Position numbers and translations under genes: made by a program. Shown piece after piece: positions 34,159-41,642 of a stretch of 64,000 nucleotides of DNA. This DNA is from a virus: the IMG/VR virus record IMGVR_UViG_3300027749_000040, positions 62,001-126,000 of that record. The stretch is one strand, 5' to 3'. The notes under the pieces are model-generated. The model made no database searches. It had not been told where the DNA came from and saw only the letters and a program-made list of their open reading frames with translations. The stretch's first letter is position 1; every line of letters begins with the position of its first letter.

Positions 34159-35106
34159 ATGATAAAGATACCAGTCAAAGTAGAAAAAGCAGTTAAATCT
34201 GAATGTAAGTTTATTGAATGGAAGATTCATAATGTATGCAATCTTAATTGTAGTTTTTGTGGATTAGAAAATAAAGATGGATCACAGCGATGGTCTTCTT
34301 TAGCATCATATAAAGAGTACACCGATAAGATAGTAGATAGTTGCAATGGTATTCCTTTTTGGATTCAAATAACAGGTGGTGAACCTACATTGTTTCCTGA
34401 ATTGATAGAACTAATAAAATATATCAAACAAAAAGGTGGTTATACTTCATTAATATCAAATGGTAGTAGAACATTAAGGTGGTGGCAAGAATTAAAAGAA
34501 TCAATGTCACTCGATCAGTTGTATATAACTTATCACAGCGAACAAACAAATGACTACCAGCATGTTGCAAATGTACTTAATATTTTTCATAATGAACCCA
34601 CAGAAACCATTTGCTTGATAACACATATAGTATTATCAATTGATTTGGCCTTTGAAGCTGGTCACTTTATGCAAGAAAATACAGGCGCAACCACAATTAT
34701 AAAAGGTATGTCTACGCCAGACATATACAAAGACTATTCTACAGAACAATTAATCACACTGAAAAAATCAAATAGTCTATTTGGCAATTTAAAAAAATAT
34801 AAAAGAAAAAATAATGTACCAGTTAAACATATGATTGATAGTGCATTATTAATAACATATGACGATGGTTCTACTAAGATAGAAAATCCGCAAACATTGA
34901 TGAAAAATCAAGAAAATTATTTTTTAGGATGGAAATGTGATACAGGCAGAAATTTTATGAGAGTAGATTCTATGGATAAAATATATAGAGGTGTATGTGG
35001 TGAGGGAGGATCTTCTACAGAAATAAAGTTTACAGAAGATTATATGATATGTAACAGAAACAAATGTTTTTGCACCACCGACCTAATATCTACTAAAATG
35101 AAATGA
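34159..35106 (+). CDS. Radical SAM protein with C-terminal cysteine cluster
   Basis: The 315-residue product has VCNLNCSFC (C27, C31, C34), ITGGEPTLF for SAM binding, and a C-terminal set of cysteines (WKCDTG, GVCGEG, ICNRNKCFC) that could bind an auxiliary cluster in SPASM fashion. It starts three bases after the aminotransferase stop. It differs from the twitch-type genes by lacking the N-terminal cysteine domain. A role in modifying the sugar made by its two neighbours is plausible, as for radical SAM epimerases or deoxygenases. Confidence 0.88.
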   Translation: MIKIPVKVEKAVKSECKFIEWKIHNVCNLNCSFCGLENKDGSQRWSSLASYKEYTDKIVDSCNGIPFWIQITGGEPTLFPELIELIKYIKQKGGYTSLISNGSRTLRWWQELKESMSLDQLYITYHSEQTNDYQHVANVLNIFHNEPTETICLITHIVLSIDLAFEAGHFMQENTGATTIIKGMSTPDIYKDYSTEQLITLKKSNSLFGNLKKYKRKNNVPVKHMIDSALLITYDDGSTKIENPQTLMKNQENYFLGWKCDTGRNFMRVDSMDKIYRGVCGEGGSSTEIKFTEDYMICNRNKCFCTTDLISTKMK

Positions 35107-35124
35107 ATATTTGTTTAATATTAG

Positions 35125-35132
35125 TATAAATA
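35125..35132 (+). promoter_or_regulatory. Late promoter TATAAATA
   Basis: A perfect late box lies eight bases before the ATG at 35141; the predicted leader is about three bases. Confidence 0.75.
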
Positions 35133-35140
35133 AGAATACT

Positions 35141-35599
35141 ATGTGGATACTATCAATATTACCCGACGCCGCAATACATATAATATTTCTATTAGGTATT
35201 TTAGGCACCCTTGCTGGATTCATCTTAGGATTCATTCCTTTTGTCAAAACTTATCAAGTTGTCATACAAATCTGTAGCATTATTATACTTGTATTTGGTG
35301 TATACCTTGAAGGAGGCTTAGTTGACTACAAAAAATGGGAACTTAAAGTCAAAGAGATGGAAGCTAAAATTGCACACGCTGAAATAAAGTCTAGCGAAAA
35401 GAATGCGGAGATGCAACAAAAAATCGTAGAAAAAACCAAGATAGTACGAGAAAAGGGTCTTGACATAATTAAGTATATAGACCGCGAGGTAGTCATGAAT
35501 CAAGAAATTGTCAAGTACATTGAAAATTGCCCGATTCCTAAAGAAATTATAGACATACATAATCAAGCTACAGAATTGAATAAGGCGGCTATAAAATGA
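35141..35599 (+). CDS. Inner-membrane spanin-like protein
   Basis: The start is the ATG at 35141 just after a late box; the in-frame TTG at 35111 is upstream of the promoter. The 152-residue product has two hydrophobic segments (about residues 10-32 and 37-56) and a long charged coiled coil (KVKEMEAKIAHAEIKSSEKN). It overlaps by four bases a small outer-membrane lipoprotein gene, the gene order of i-spanin/o-spanin pairs that fuse the envelope membranes at lysis. Two membrane segments are unusual, since most i-spanins have one. Confidence 0.75.
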   Translation: MWILSILPDAAIHIIFLLGILGTLAGFILGFIPFVKTYQVVIQICSIIILVFGVYLEGGLVDYKKWELKVKEMEAKIAHAEIKSSEKNAEMQQKIVEKTKIVREKGLDIIKYIDREVVMNQEIVKYIENCPIPKEIIDIHNQATELNKAAIK

Positions 35600-35856
35600 G
35601 ATATTTACTAATTGCCCTATTATTAGCAGGATGTTCCACAACTGTACCTGTAACTCAAAAGTTTCCTAATGCTATCCCCGAATTGATGCAAAGTTGTGAA
35701 AATCTTAAAAAAGTTGAGGGTGATAAAGTAGCTATTACAGAAATGCTTAAGGTCATTATACACAACTATTCACTATACTATGAATGTTCAGCTAAAGTTG
35801 ACAGTTGGCAAGAGTGGTATAACGAACAAAAAAAGATATTTGATAGTGTAAAATAG
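35596..35856 (+). CDS. Outer-membrane spanin-like lipoprotein
   Basis: The 86-residue product has a signal peptide ending in the lipobox LAGC (Cys13), so the mature form is lipidated. Two more cysteines occur in the mature part (SCEN, YECS). It starts in an ATGA overlap with the membrane-anchored coiled-coil gene upstream. Size, lipobox and gene order fit an Rz1-like o-spanin, although the mature domain lacks the usual proline-rich character. It would act at the last step of lysis. Confidence 0.75.
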   Translation: MRYLLIALLLAGCSTTVPVTQKFPNAIPELMQSCENLKKVEGDKVAITEMLKVIIHNYSLYYECSAKVDSWQEWYNEQKKIFDSVK

Positions 35857-35909
35857 TAACATATTATGAAATATGTTGTAGGCCAAAAAAGAATTGGTCA
35901 GGCTTCTGA

Positions 35910-35915
35910 TAAATA
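35910..35915 (+). promoter_or_regulatory. Late-promoter box (GATAAATA)
   Basis: The predicted start, near 35921, leaves a leader of about 16 bases with TAGGA before the ATG at 35937. Confidence 0.65.
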
Positions 35916-35936
35916 CATTATAGTCTAGGAATTATA

Positions 35937-36758
35937 ATGACACAAGAAGTTATTGAAACAGGGGAAATACCAAACGATGGTTCTGGTGATCCACTTCGTT
36001 TAGCATTTGATAAAATTAACAACAATTTTGCTAACTTGTTTACCACAATAGGTGCTAATGTTGAGTTGATTGATTCCTCGCAATTTCCAGAAAGCAATGT
36101 GTCTAACAATGGTGGCACACAGAATATTTTAAATATTGGTCAAGTTATATTTAACACGACACAAATTGTTGAATCTATACCCACTGAACCGCAATTATTA
36201 TCATTTACTACGACGGAAGGCCCGTACGGGGCACAAGAATACATCAATATAGGTGCTACCCCTAACGATGGTCAAGGTGATCCATTACGAGTTGCATTTG
36301 GTAAGATAAACAATAACTTTAGCAATTTATTCTTTACAACAACTAACACCAGTAATGTATATACAAGTGGATTAACGCCAGGACAAGTTATATATGAGTA
36401 TCCAGCAAATAGCTTTACACAAGGCTCATTTCAGATTAGATCAAGCGATCCGGGAACGCCTAATAGTCAAGACATTACTATTTCAGCGCAAATTACAAAT
36501 AATAATGACGCAGTAAAGTTTACTGGTTATGCTATGACTTTTGCAGGTAATGCATTAACTAGATACGATATGGATGTAACTGGTGGAAATGTTAGAATTC
36601 TTGCCAATCCTATTGCAAATGCTTTTATTCTACATTTTATTGCATCTCAGGTTACATTCATTGGTGTCATGACACCGGGTGTTGATATTGGTCTTGACGG
36701 CTATGTTGATTCTGTTTTAGGCACACAAAATGGTGATATACTAACAACTGAAAATTAA
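35937..36758 (+). CDS. Virion/tail protein with duplicated NDG-GDPLR-AF-KINNNF motif
   Basis: The 273-residue product has two copies, around residues 12-36 and 107-131, of a motif reading (I/T)PNDG.GDPLR.AF.KINNNF.NLF. This element is common in phage tail-fibre, baseplate-associated and neck proteins, where it is usually in the N-terminal attachment part. The remainder is beta-rich. A late box and ribosome-binding site precede it. A structural role is likely; the exact position in the virion is unknown. Confidence 0.75.
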   Translation: MTQEVIETGEIPNDGSGDPLRLAFDKINNNFANLFTTIGANVELIDSSQFPESNVSNNGGTQNILNIGQVIFNTTQIVESIPTEPQLLSFTTTEGPYGAQEYINIGATPNDGQGDPLRVAFGKINNNFSNLFFTTTNTSNVYTSGLTPGQVIYEYPANSFTQGSFQIRSSDPGTPNSQDITISAQITNNNDAVKFTGYAMTFAGNALTRYDMDVTGGNVRILANPIANAFILHFIASQVTFIGVMTPGVDIGLDGYVDSVLGTQNGDILTTEN

Positions 36759-36759
36759 A

Positions 36760-37155
36760 ATGCGAGCTAAAGAATTTATAAATGAAGGTAGAACTGGTAC
36801 AATCACACGTGATGTGGGATTGGCTCTACCCGGTGCATTTAAGATTCCTGCTCTTAAAAATCAAGACCCATACTTACAATATCGTTTTGGTGTAGCAATT
36901 GCTGGCGCTAAAGGTGCGGCTCAACGTGCTCAGGATCATGTACCAAAGTTTGACGGTAAAGAATCAGTGTTTGGTGAAAATGAAATCATAGTAAGCTATG
37001 ACCCAATGGCAGAAGTATGGATCAAAGACGCACTAGTATCAATGGGTATGCCTGCAAGCGATGCTGTACGTATTGGTACACAAGCTAGTGAAGAAGCACC
37101 TGATGTAGATAAATCTAGCCCAGTCAAAGCCTTTAAAGGATACAAGAGAAAATGA
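36760..37155 (+). CDS. Candidate capsid-targeted internal protein, copy 1
   Basis: The 131-residue product begins MRAKEFINEG, resembling the capsid-targeting sequence of T4 internal proteins (MKTYQEFIAE in IPIII, from memory), with an I-x-E site where the gp21-type prohead protease would cut. It ends VKAFKGYKRK, and the next gene ends VKPFKGYKKK. The two share both termini but little in between, as expected of packaged proteins with variable payload. No ribosome-binding site is evident. The function after injection is unknown. Confidence 0.65.
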   Translation: MRAKEFINEGRTGTITRDVGLALPGAFKIPALKNQDPYLQYRFGVAIAGAKGAAQRAQDHVPKFDGKESVFGENEIIVSYDPMAEVWIKDALVSMGMPASDAVRIGTQASEEAPDVDKSSPVKAFKGYKRK

Positions 37156-37526
37156 GAGCATATGAATTTTTAACTGAAGGTGAAGGCAAACCTCACCCTC
37201 ATCATTCGTCTGTATCACAGGGTATCTTTAAAACACGTGATATTGGTGGATATGATCGTATCTATCACATGAATCGTTTATGGATGGCAATGGCAATGGC
37301 TGATGGTAAAAGTCAAGATGCAGTTGAAATGGACAGTGCTAGTTTTGCTGAAAAGTATAACACGGTTCATCCATACACAGAAGAAGAATACAATATGTTT
37401 GTTGCGGCGACTAAAACTATACCAACAGATAAAAAAGATGTTGTGCCCTATAGTAAATCACAAGAACCTGATGATACTAACAAAACAAGTTTAGTCAAGC
37501 CATTCAAAGGCTACAAGAAAAAATAA
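37152..37526 (+). CDS. Candidate capsid-targeted internal protein, copy 2
   Basis: The 124-residue product begins MRAYEFLTEG, with an L-x-E prohead-protease-type site, and ends LVKPFKGYKKK. It overlaps the previous gene by four bases and has an AAGGA upstream of the ATG. The middle part (HMNRLWMAMAMADGK) is not recognised. Shared ends with the upstream protein suggest common targeting and a common basic, perhaps DNA-contacting, tail. Confidence 0.65.
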   Translation: MRAYEFLTEGEGKPHPHHSSVSQGIFKTRDIGGYDRIYHMNRLWMAMAMADGKSQDAVEMDSASFAEKYNTVHPYTEEEYNMFVAATKTIPTDKKDVVPYSKSQEPDDTNKTSLVKPFKGYKKK

Positions 37527-37579
37527 TTTCACTACCACATTTTTTGAATAAGTAATTATATCAAATTACAGGATTCTCA

Positions 37580-38269
37580 ATGATTGATATCAACAATACT
37601 CTCGACTTAATTAAACTAAAATTCTACAACGAATGGTTATACACAGCACATATCTATGATGAGGGCAACAGCCAAATGCATGAGAATCTCACTAGAGAAG
37701 TCGTTGCAAAATATATAGATCCTCTCAACTTACCAAAAGATATTAAAATCTTAGATTTAGGATGTGGTCCGGGTTATTTCTTAGATGAGATGAAAATTCG
37801 TAACTACACAGATGTTACTGGAGTTACATTAAGTCCCGGTGACATTAAGATTTGTGAAGATAAGGGTCACAAAATTGAAAAATATGATTTAAGTTTTCTT
37901 CCTCAAAAAGATGGATATTTTGATGAAAGTGTAGACTTTATTTTCTTGCGACATGCGTTAGAACACAGTCCATACCCTATCTTTAGTATTATGGAATATA
38001 ATCGTGTTTTAAAACAAAACGGTAAAATTTACATTGAAGTTCCTGCTCCAAATTGTGACCGCAAGCACGAATGGAATGCGAACCATTATAGTATATTAGG
38101 TGAACAACAACTAGCCGCGTTATTGACACGATGTGGATTTAATATTGATTACTTTAATAATTTAGAATTTGATATTCAAACACCGAACGATAAAGGTGAA
38201 TTGGCAACATCTAAAGAAAAATATTATTGTGTTTTAGCTACAAAAGCAAGACCGTTGGATATTAAATAA
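37580..38269 (+). CDS. Class I SAM-dependent methyltransferase
   Basis: The 229-residue product has the SAM-binding glycine motif ILDLGCGPGYFLDEM, an acidic residue at the end of strand 2, and DFIFLRHALEHSPYPI followed by RVLKQNGKIYIEVP, as in Methyltransf_11/23 enzymes. These act on small molecules or sugars as often as on macromolecules. CAGGA lies upstream of the ATG. It is in a late region next to an unknown gene and a radical SAM gene, so it may belong to the same modification pathway. Confidence 0.88.
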   Translation: MIDINNTLDLIKLKFYNEWLYTAHIYDEGNSQMHENLTREVVAKYIDPLNLPKDIKILDLGCGPGYFLDEMKIRNYTDVTGVTLSPGDIKICEDKGHKIEKYDLSFLPQKDGYFDESVDFIFLRHALEHSPYPIFSIMEYNRVLKQNGKIYIEVPAPNCDRKHEWNANHYSILGEQQLAALLTRCGFNIDYFNNLEFDIQTPNDKGELATSKEKYYCVLATKARPLDIK

Positions 38270-38275
38270 TGTAAA

Positions 38276-38950
38276 ATGAATCAATTTTTTATTAATTATT
38301 ATATAGGTGCAAGAGGTGATTTTTTAATAAAATGTTTACATGGTGATGTATTCGATGATAGTTTATTCAAGACATTATCTATTTTTTCTAAAATCCCTAC
38401 CACATTAGATTATAGTATAAAAATTCACGGTGATATTAACCCCGCGATAACAGAAATACAAAATTTTTCAAAAAAAAACAATTCTTGGGAAGAATTGTTT
38501 GATAATGTTAATAAACATCAATTAATAAAAATAAAAATACTTGCAGAATCATTTGAAGAACGCATTGATGTGATGTGGTTGGCATTAGCCAAAATTGTTT
38601 TAAATAATACAGAACACGTGCCGCATTTAACTAGTGAAGAGGTTCCTATACCTACATTAGACATACTAAATGCCAATAATATGTATATGTTAGATGGTGT
38701 TAATGTACATTTACCTAATGCTCAAAATATGGACAAAAAGTTTCAGCATGAATATGATTACATCATAAAGTTTGAAGACCTTTTTAATGCCGAATACATT
38801 CGAGATTTGTATAAGAAGATTAATGGCAAAGACATGCATTATTTACGATTTAAAGCCATAGAGAAAAATATTGCAATGCAGTATAGAATTAGTAAATCTG
38901 AGTTTTATCCAATTCTTAAACAAAGATATAATGCACTTGCTATAAACTAA
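38276..38950 (+). CDS. Hypothetical protein, 224 residues
   Basis: I do not recognise this protein. Its N-terminus (FFINYYIGARGDFLIKCLHGD) has a Gly-Asp turn like that of the protein at 23054. Both could be distant members of a phage nucleotide-binding or sulfotransferase-like group, with no proof. It has a run of six lysine codons and few cysteines, and no ribosome-binding site. Confidence 0.6.
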   Translation: MNQFFINYYIGARGDFLIKCLHGDVFDDSLFKTLSIFSKIPTTLDYSIKIHGDINPAITEIQNFSKKNNSWEELFDNVNKHQLIKIKILAESFEERIDVMWLALAKIVLNNTEHVPHLTSEEVPIPTLDILNANNMYMLDGVNVHLPNAQNMDKKFQHEYDYIIKFEDLFNAEYIRDLYKKINGKDMHYLRFKAIEKNIAMQYRISKSEFYPILKQRYNALAIN

Positions 38951-38953
38951 ATA
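38948..38953 (+). promoter_or_regulatory. Late-promoter box (ACTAAATA)
   Basis: TAAATA ends six bases before the ATG at 38960; the predicted start is 38959, so the message would be leaderless. The box overlaps the previous stop codon. Confidence 0.6.
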
Positions 38954-38959
38954 CTCATT

Positions 38960-40081
38960 ATGAGTGATAATTTTTGTCCAGCCCCTTGGACCAGTATATA
39001 TACTAGCCCTAGTGGATTAGTAAAGCCGTGCTGTGTGTCTAAAGATACATTAGGTAATTTGAACAAAGATACTGTGTCAGATATCTTAAACAATGACAGA
39101 CATAAATTAATACAAAAAGAAATTTTAGAAAACAAATTACCTAAAGGTTGTTCGAATTGTAAAATAGGACCAGATAGTTTTAAAAAAACTATGGTAAAAA
39201 AATTTGAAAAATATCTACCAAATAAATCTTTCTATCAAAATGAAGGTAATTTTGAATTAAGACTTGCTGATTTACGATTTAGAAATACATGTAACTATGC
39301 GTGTATATATTGTGGCCCTGAACTCAGCTCACTTTGGGCTTCAATTAACAACAATTCTTATATAAACATTGAATCAGAGACACGCACTGACCTAATTGAA
39401 TATATTTTAACAAATGCAACAACATTAAATGATGTTATGCTTGCCGGTGGTGAACCATTATTGATTAAAGAAAATGAAATAATTTTACAAAAACTACTGG
39501 AAGTAAATCCAAATGTTCAAATATTCGTAAACACTAACCTATCGCAAATTAAAAATAACAAGATTTATGATTTACTGTTAAAATTTAAAAATGTTTGTTG
39601 GATTGTAAGTGTTGAAGATATAGGAGACCGATACAACTATATCAGATGGCCGGGTACTTGGGATAATTTTTATCACAACTTATTAGAATTAAAAAAAATT
39701 GAAGGTCATGATATTACATTTAACATGGTCTATACCATACTAAATTATAAAAGTATTTTTGATTGTATCAACTTATTAAAAAATAATGGATTTGTTTCAT
39801 TTACTATAACATATGTAAGTGGGAAGGCCGGATATTGGTTAGATCCAAGACACTTACCAACGGAACAATTAGAGGATATTAAAAATTTTTTAAAATTGAA
39901 AATAGATACTGGAACTGAAAAAAATACTTACCAAACTTTATTAAATAAAATTAATGAAGAATATAAACCAAACATCAATACTGTATTAGAGCGGTTAAAA
40001 AAATTTGATAGTGATAGGAAACTGAATAGCCAATATGTTTTCCCAGATCTGTATAAACTTATAAATATTCACTATGAGTAA
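38960..40081 (+). CDS. Twitch-domain radical SAM protein, isolated copy
   Basis: The 373-residue product has the N-terminal block FCPAPW...VKPCC (C6, C24-C25, C64, C67), CNYACIYC (C111, C115, C118) and LAGGEPLL. It belongs with the type B genes of the left-hand cluster but stands alone directly upstream of terminase and has its own late box. Late expression implies that its product is needed when virions are being assembled. It ends in an eight-base overlap with the terminase gene. Confidence 0.88.
   Translation: MSDNFCPAPWTSIYTSPSGLVKPCCVSKDTLGNLNKDTVSDILNNDRHKLIQKEILENKLPKGCSNCKIGPDSFKKTMVKKFEKYLPNKSFYQNEGNFELRLADLRFRNTCNYACIYCGPELSSLWASINNNSYINIESETRTDLIEYILTNATTLNDVMLAGGEPLLIKENEIILQKLLEVNPNVQIFVNTNLSQIKNNKIYDLLLKFKNVCWIVSVEDIGDRYNYIRWPGTWDNFYHNLLELKKIEGHDITFNMVYTILNYKSIFDCINLLKNNGFVSFTITYVSGKAGYWLDPRHLPTEQLEDIKNFLKLKIDTGTEKNTYQTLLNKINEEYKPNINTVLERLKKFDSDRKLNSQYVFPDLYKLINIHYE
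40060..40067 (+). promoter_or_regulatory. Late promoter TATAAATA for terminase
   Basis: A perfect late box inside the end of the preceding gene lies six bases before the terminase ATG; the predicted start is 40073, one base before the ATG. Confidence 0.75.
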
Positions 40082-41621
40082 CGCACCGTCACTAGTAAAG
40101 AATCCTTATACCAAAACAGTTTTTAAAACTGATAAAGAACTACAGGATTTTATAAAATGCTGTGACCCTGATACAGGTTATCTATACTTTATGGATAACT
40201 TCTTTATCATACAACACCCTACTAAAGGGAGTATGGTTTATCATCCGTGGTCCTATCAAAAACGATTGATTGAAACCTATCATAATTATAGATTTTCAAT
40301 CTCATTGATGCCACGACAATCAGGTAAATCAACTTCAGCCGCAGGATATCTACTCTGGTACGCCATGTTTGTACCTGATAGTACTATCTTAGTTGCGGCA
40401 CATAAGTATACAGGTGCACAGGAGATTATGCAACGTATACGTTATGCATACGAAAACTGTCCTGACTATATTAAAGCAGGTGTAACAACATACAACAAAG
40501 GCTCATTAGACTTTGAAAACGGTAGTCGTATTGTTAGTGCTACAACTACTGAAAATACAGGTCGTGGTATGTCTATCACACTATTATATCTTGACGAGTT
40601 TGCATTCGTTAGACCAAGTATTGCTAAGGAATTCTGGACAGCTATCACACCCACACTAAGTACTGGTGGTAAAGCTATTATCACAAGTACACCAAACAGT
40701 GATGAGGATCAATTTGCTTATATTTGGAAGGGTGCTAACAAGACAGAAGATGATTTTGGTAACACAACAGAATTAGGTGTCAATGGCTTCAGAGCGTATA
40801 GAGCGCATTGGAGTGAACAACCCGGAAGAGATCAAAAGTGGGCTGATGAAATAAAAGCACAACTCGGTGAAGATCGTTTCAACCGAGAAATTGGTTGTGA
40901 GTTCATTATCGCTGATGAAACACTGATTAATCCAAATACATTGATTGCTTTGGAAGGGATTGAGCCCGTTAAACGTATAGGACAAGTTCGTTGGTATGAC
41001 ACTCCTTTAAAGGGTAACTTGTATTGTGTAGGTTTAGATCCAAGTCTAGGTACAGGCGGTGATCCGGCAGCTATTCAAATCTTTGAAGCAAACACAACTA
41101 AGCAGATTGGTGAATGGAAACATAATAAAACTGATATACCTAGCCAAATCAAACTACTATCTCAGATTAACAAATACATAGCAGAATGTACAGGTGAGCC
41201 CAACAACATCTATTACAGTATTGAGTGTAACGGTATTGGAGAAGCCGCAATTGTATCATTAAACGAATACGGAGAATCGGGTATTCCGGGTGTCTTTATT
41301 AGTGAAACTGGTAAAGGTCGTAGAGGATTCAATACAACGAACAAGAGTAAGTTAGCAAGCTGTGCCAAATTTAAAACTCTAGTTGAAAGCAAGAGAATGA
41401 CTATAAATAGTCGTAGTCTTATCAGTGAGTTAAAAGCGTTTGTAGCACACGGGGGCAGTTATGCCGCCAAAATAGGTGATACAGACGATTTGATTATGGC
41501 TAGCTTATTAGTAACACGTATGCTACAACAATTGAGTGACTATCATTTTGATTTAGAGAACCAGATTCGTGACCATGATGAGTATATTGCACCCCTACCG
41601 TTCTTTGCGGTGATGAGCTAA
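40074..41621 (+). CDS. 17: Terminase large subunit (gp17-like)
   Basis: The 515-residue product is the DNA-packaging motor. Walker A is PRQSGKST (80-87), Walker B LLYLDEF (170-176), and a coupling motif ITSTPN follows. The C-terminal RNase H-like nuclease has GLDPSLGTGGD, YSIECNGIG and GDTDDLIMASL, which supply the acidic metal ligands. Length is below T4 gp17 (610) but usual for marine T4-like phages. It is transcribed from a late box with no leader or ribosome-binding site. Confidence 0.96.
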   Translation: MSNAPSLVKNPYTKTVFKTDKELQDFIKCCDPDTGYLYFMDNFFIIQHPTKGSMVYHPWSYQKRLIETYHNYRFSISLMPRQSGKSTSAAGYLLWYAMFVPDSTILVAAHKYTGAQEIMQRIRYAYENCPDYIKAGVTTYNKGSLDFENGSRIVSATTTENTGRGMSITLLYLDEFAFVRPSIAKEFWTAITPTLSTGGKAIITSTPNSDEDQFAYIWKGANKTEDDFGNTTELGVNGFRAYRAHWSEQPGRDQKWADEIKAQLGEDRFNREIGCEFIIADETLINPNTLIALEGIEPVKRIGQVRWYDTPLKGNLYCVGLDPSLGTGGDPAAIQIFEANTTKQIGEWKHNKTDIPSQIKLLSQINKYIAECTGEPNNIYYSIECNGIGEAAIVSLNEYGESGIPGVFISETGKGRRGFNTTNKSKLASCAKFKTLVESKRMTINSRSLISELKAFVAHGGSYAAKIGDTDDLIMASLLVTRMLQQLSDYHFDLENQIRDHDEYIAPLPFFAVMS

Positions 41622-41632
41622 GAGGTAAAAGA

Positions 41633-41638
41633 TAAATA
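41633..41638 (+). promoter_or_regulatory. Late-promoter box (GATAAATA)
   Basis: TAAATA ends four bases before the ATG at 41643; the predicted start falls within the ATG. A further TATAAATA at 41403 inside the terminase gene could also serve. Confidence 0.65.
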
Positions 41639-41642
41639 CATT

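Noticed and set aside
35866-35928. 20-codon ORF between the spanin pair and the next gene
   Set aside because: Too short, no ribosome-binding site, and it contains the late box of the following gene.
41403-41410. TATAAATA inside the terminase gene
   Set aside because: It is over 200 bases from the next start, and a closer box serves that gene; could be chance in AT-rich DNA.
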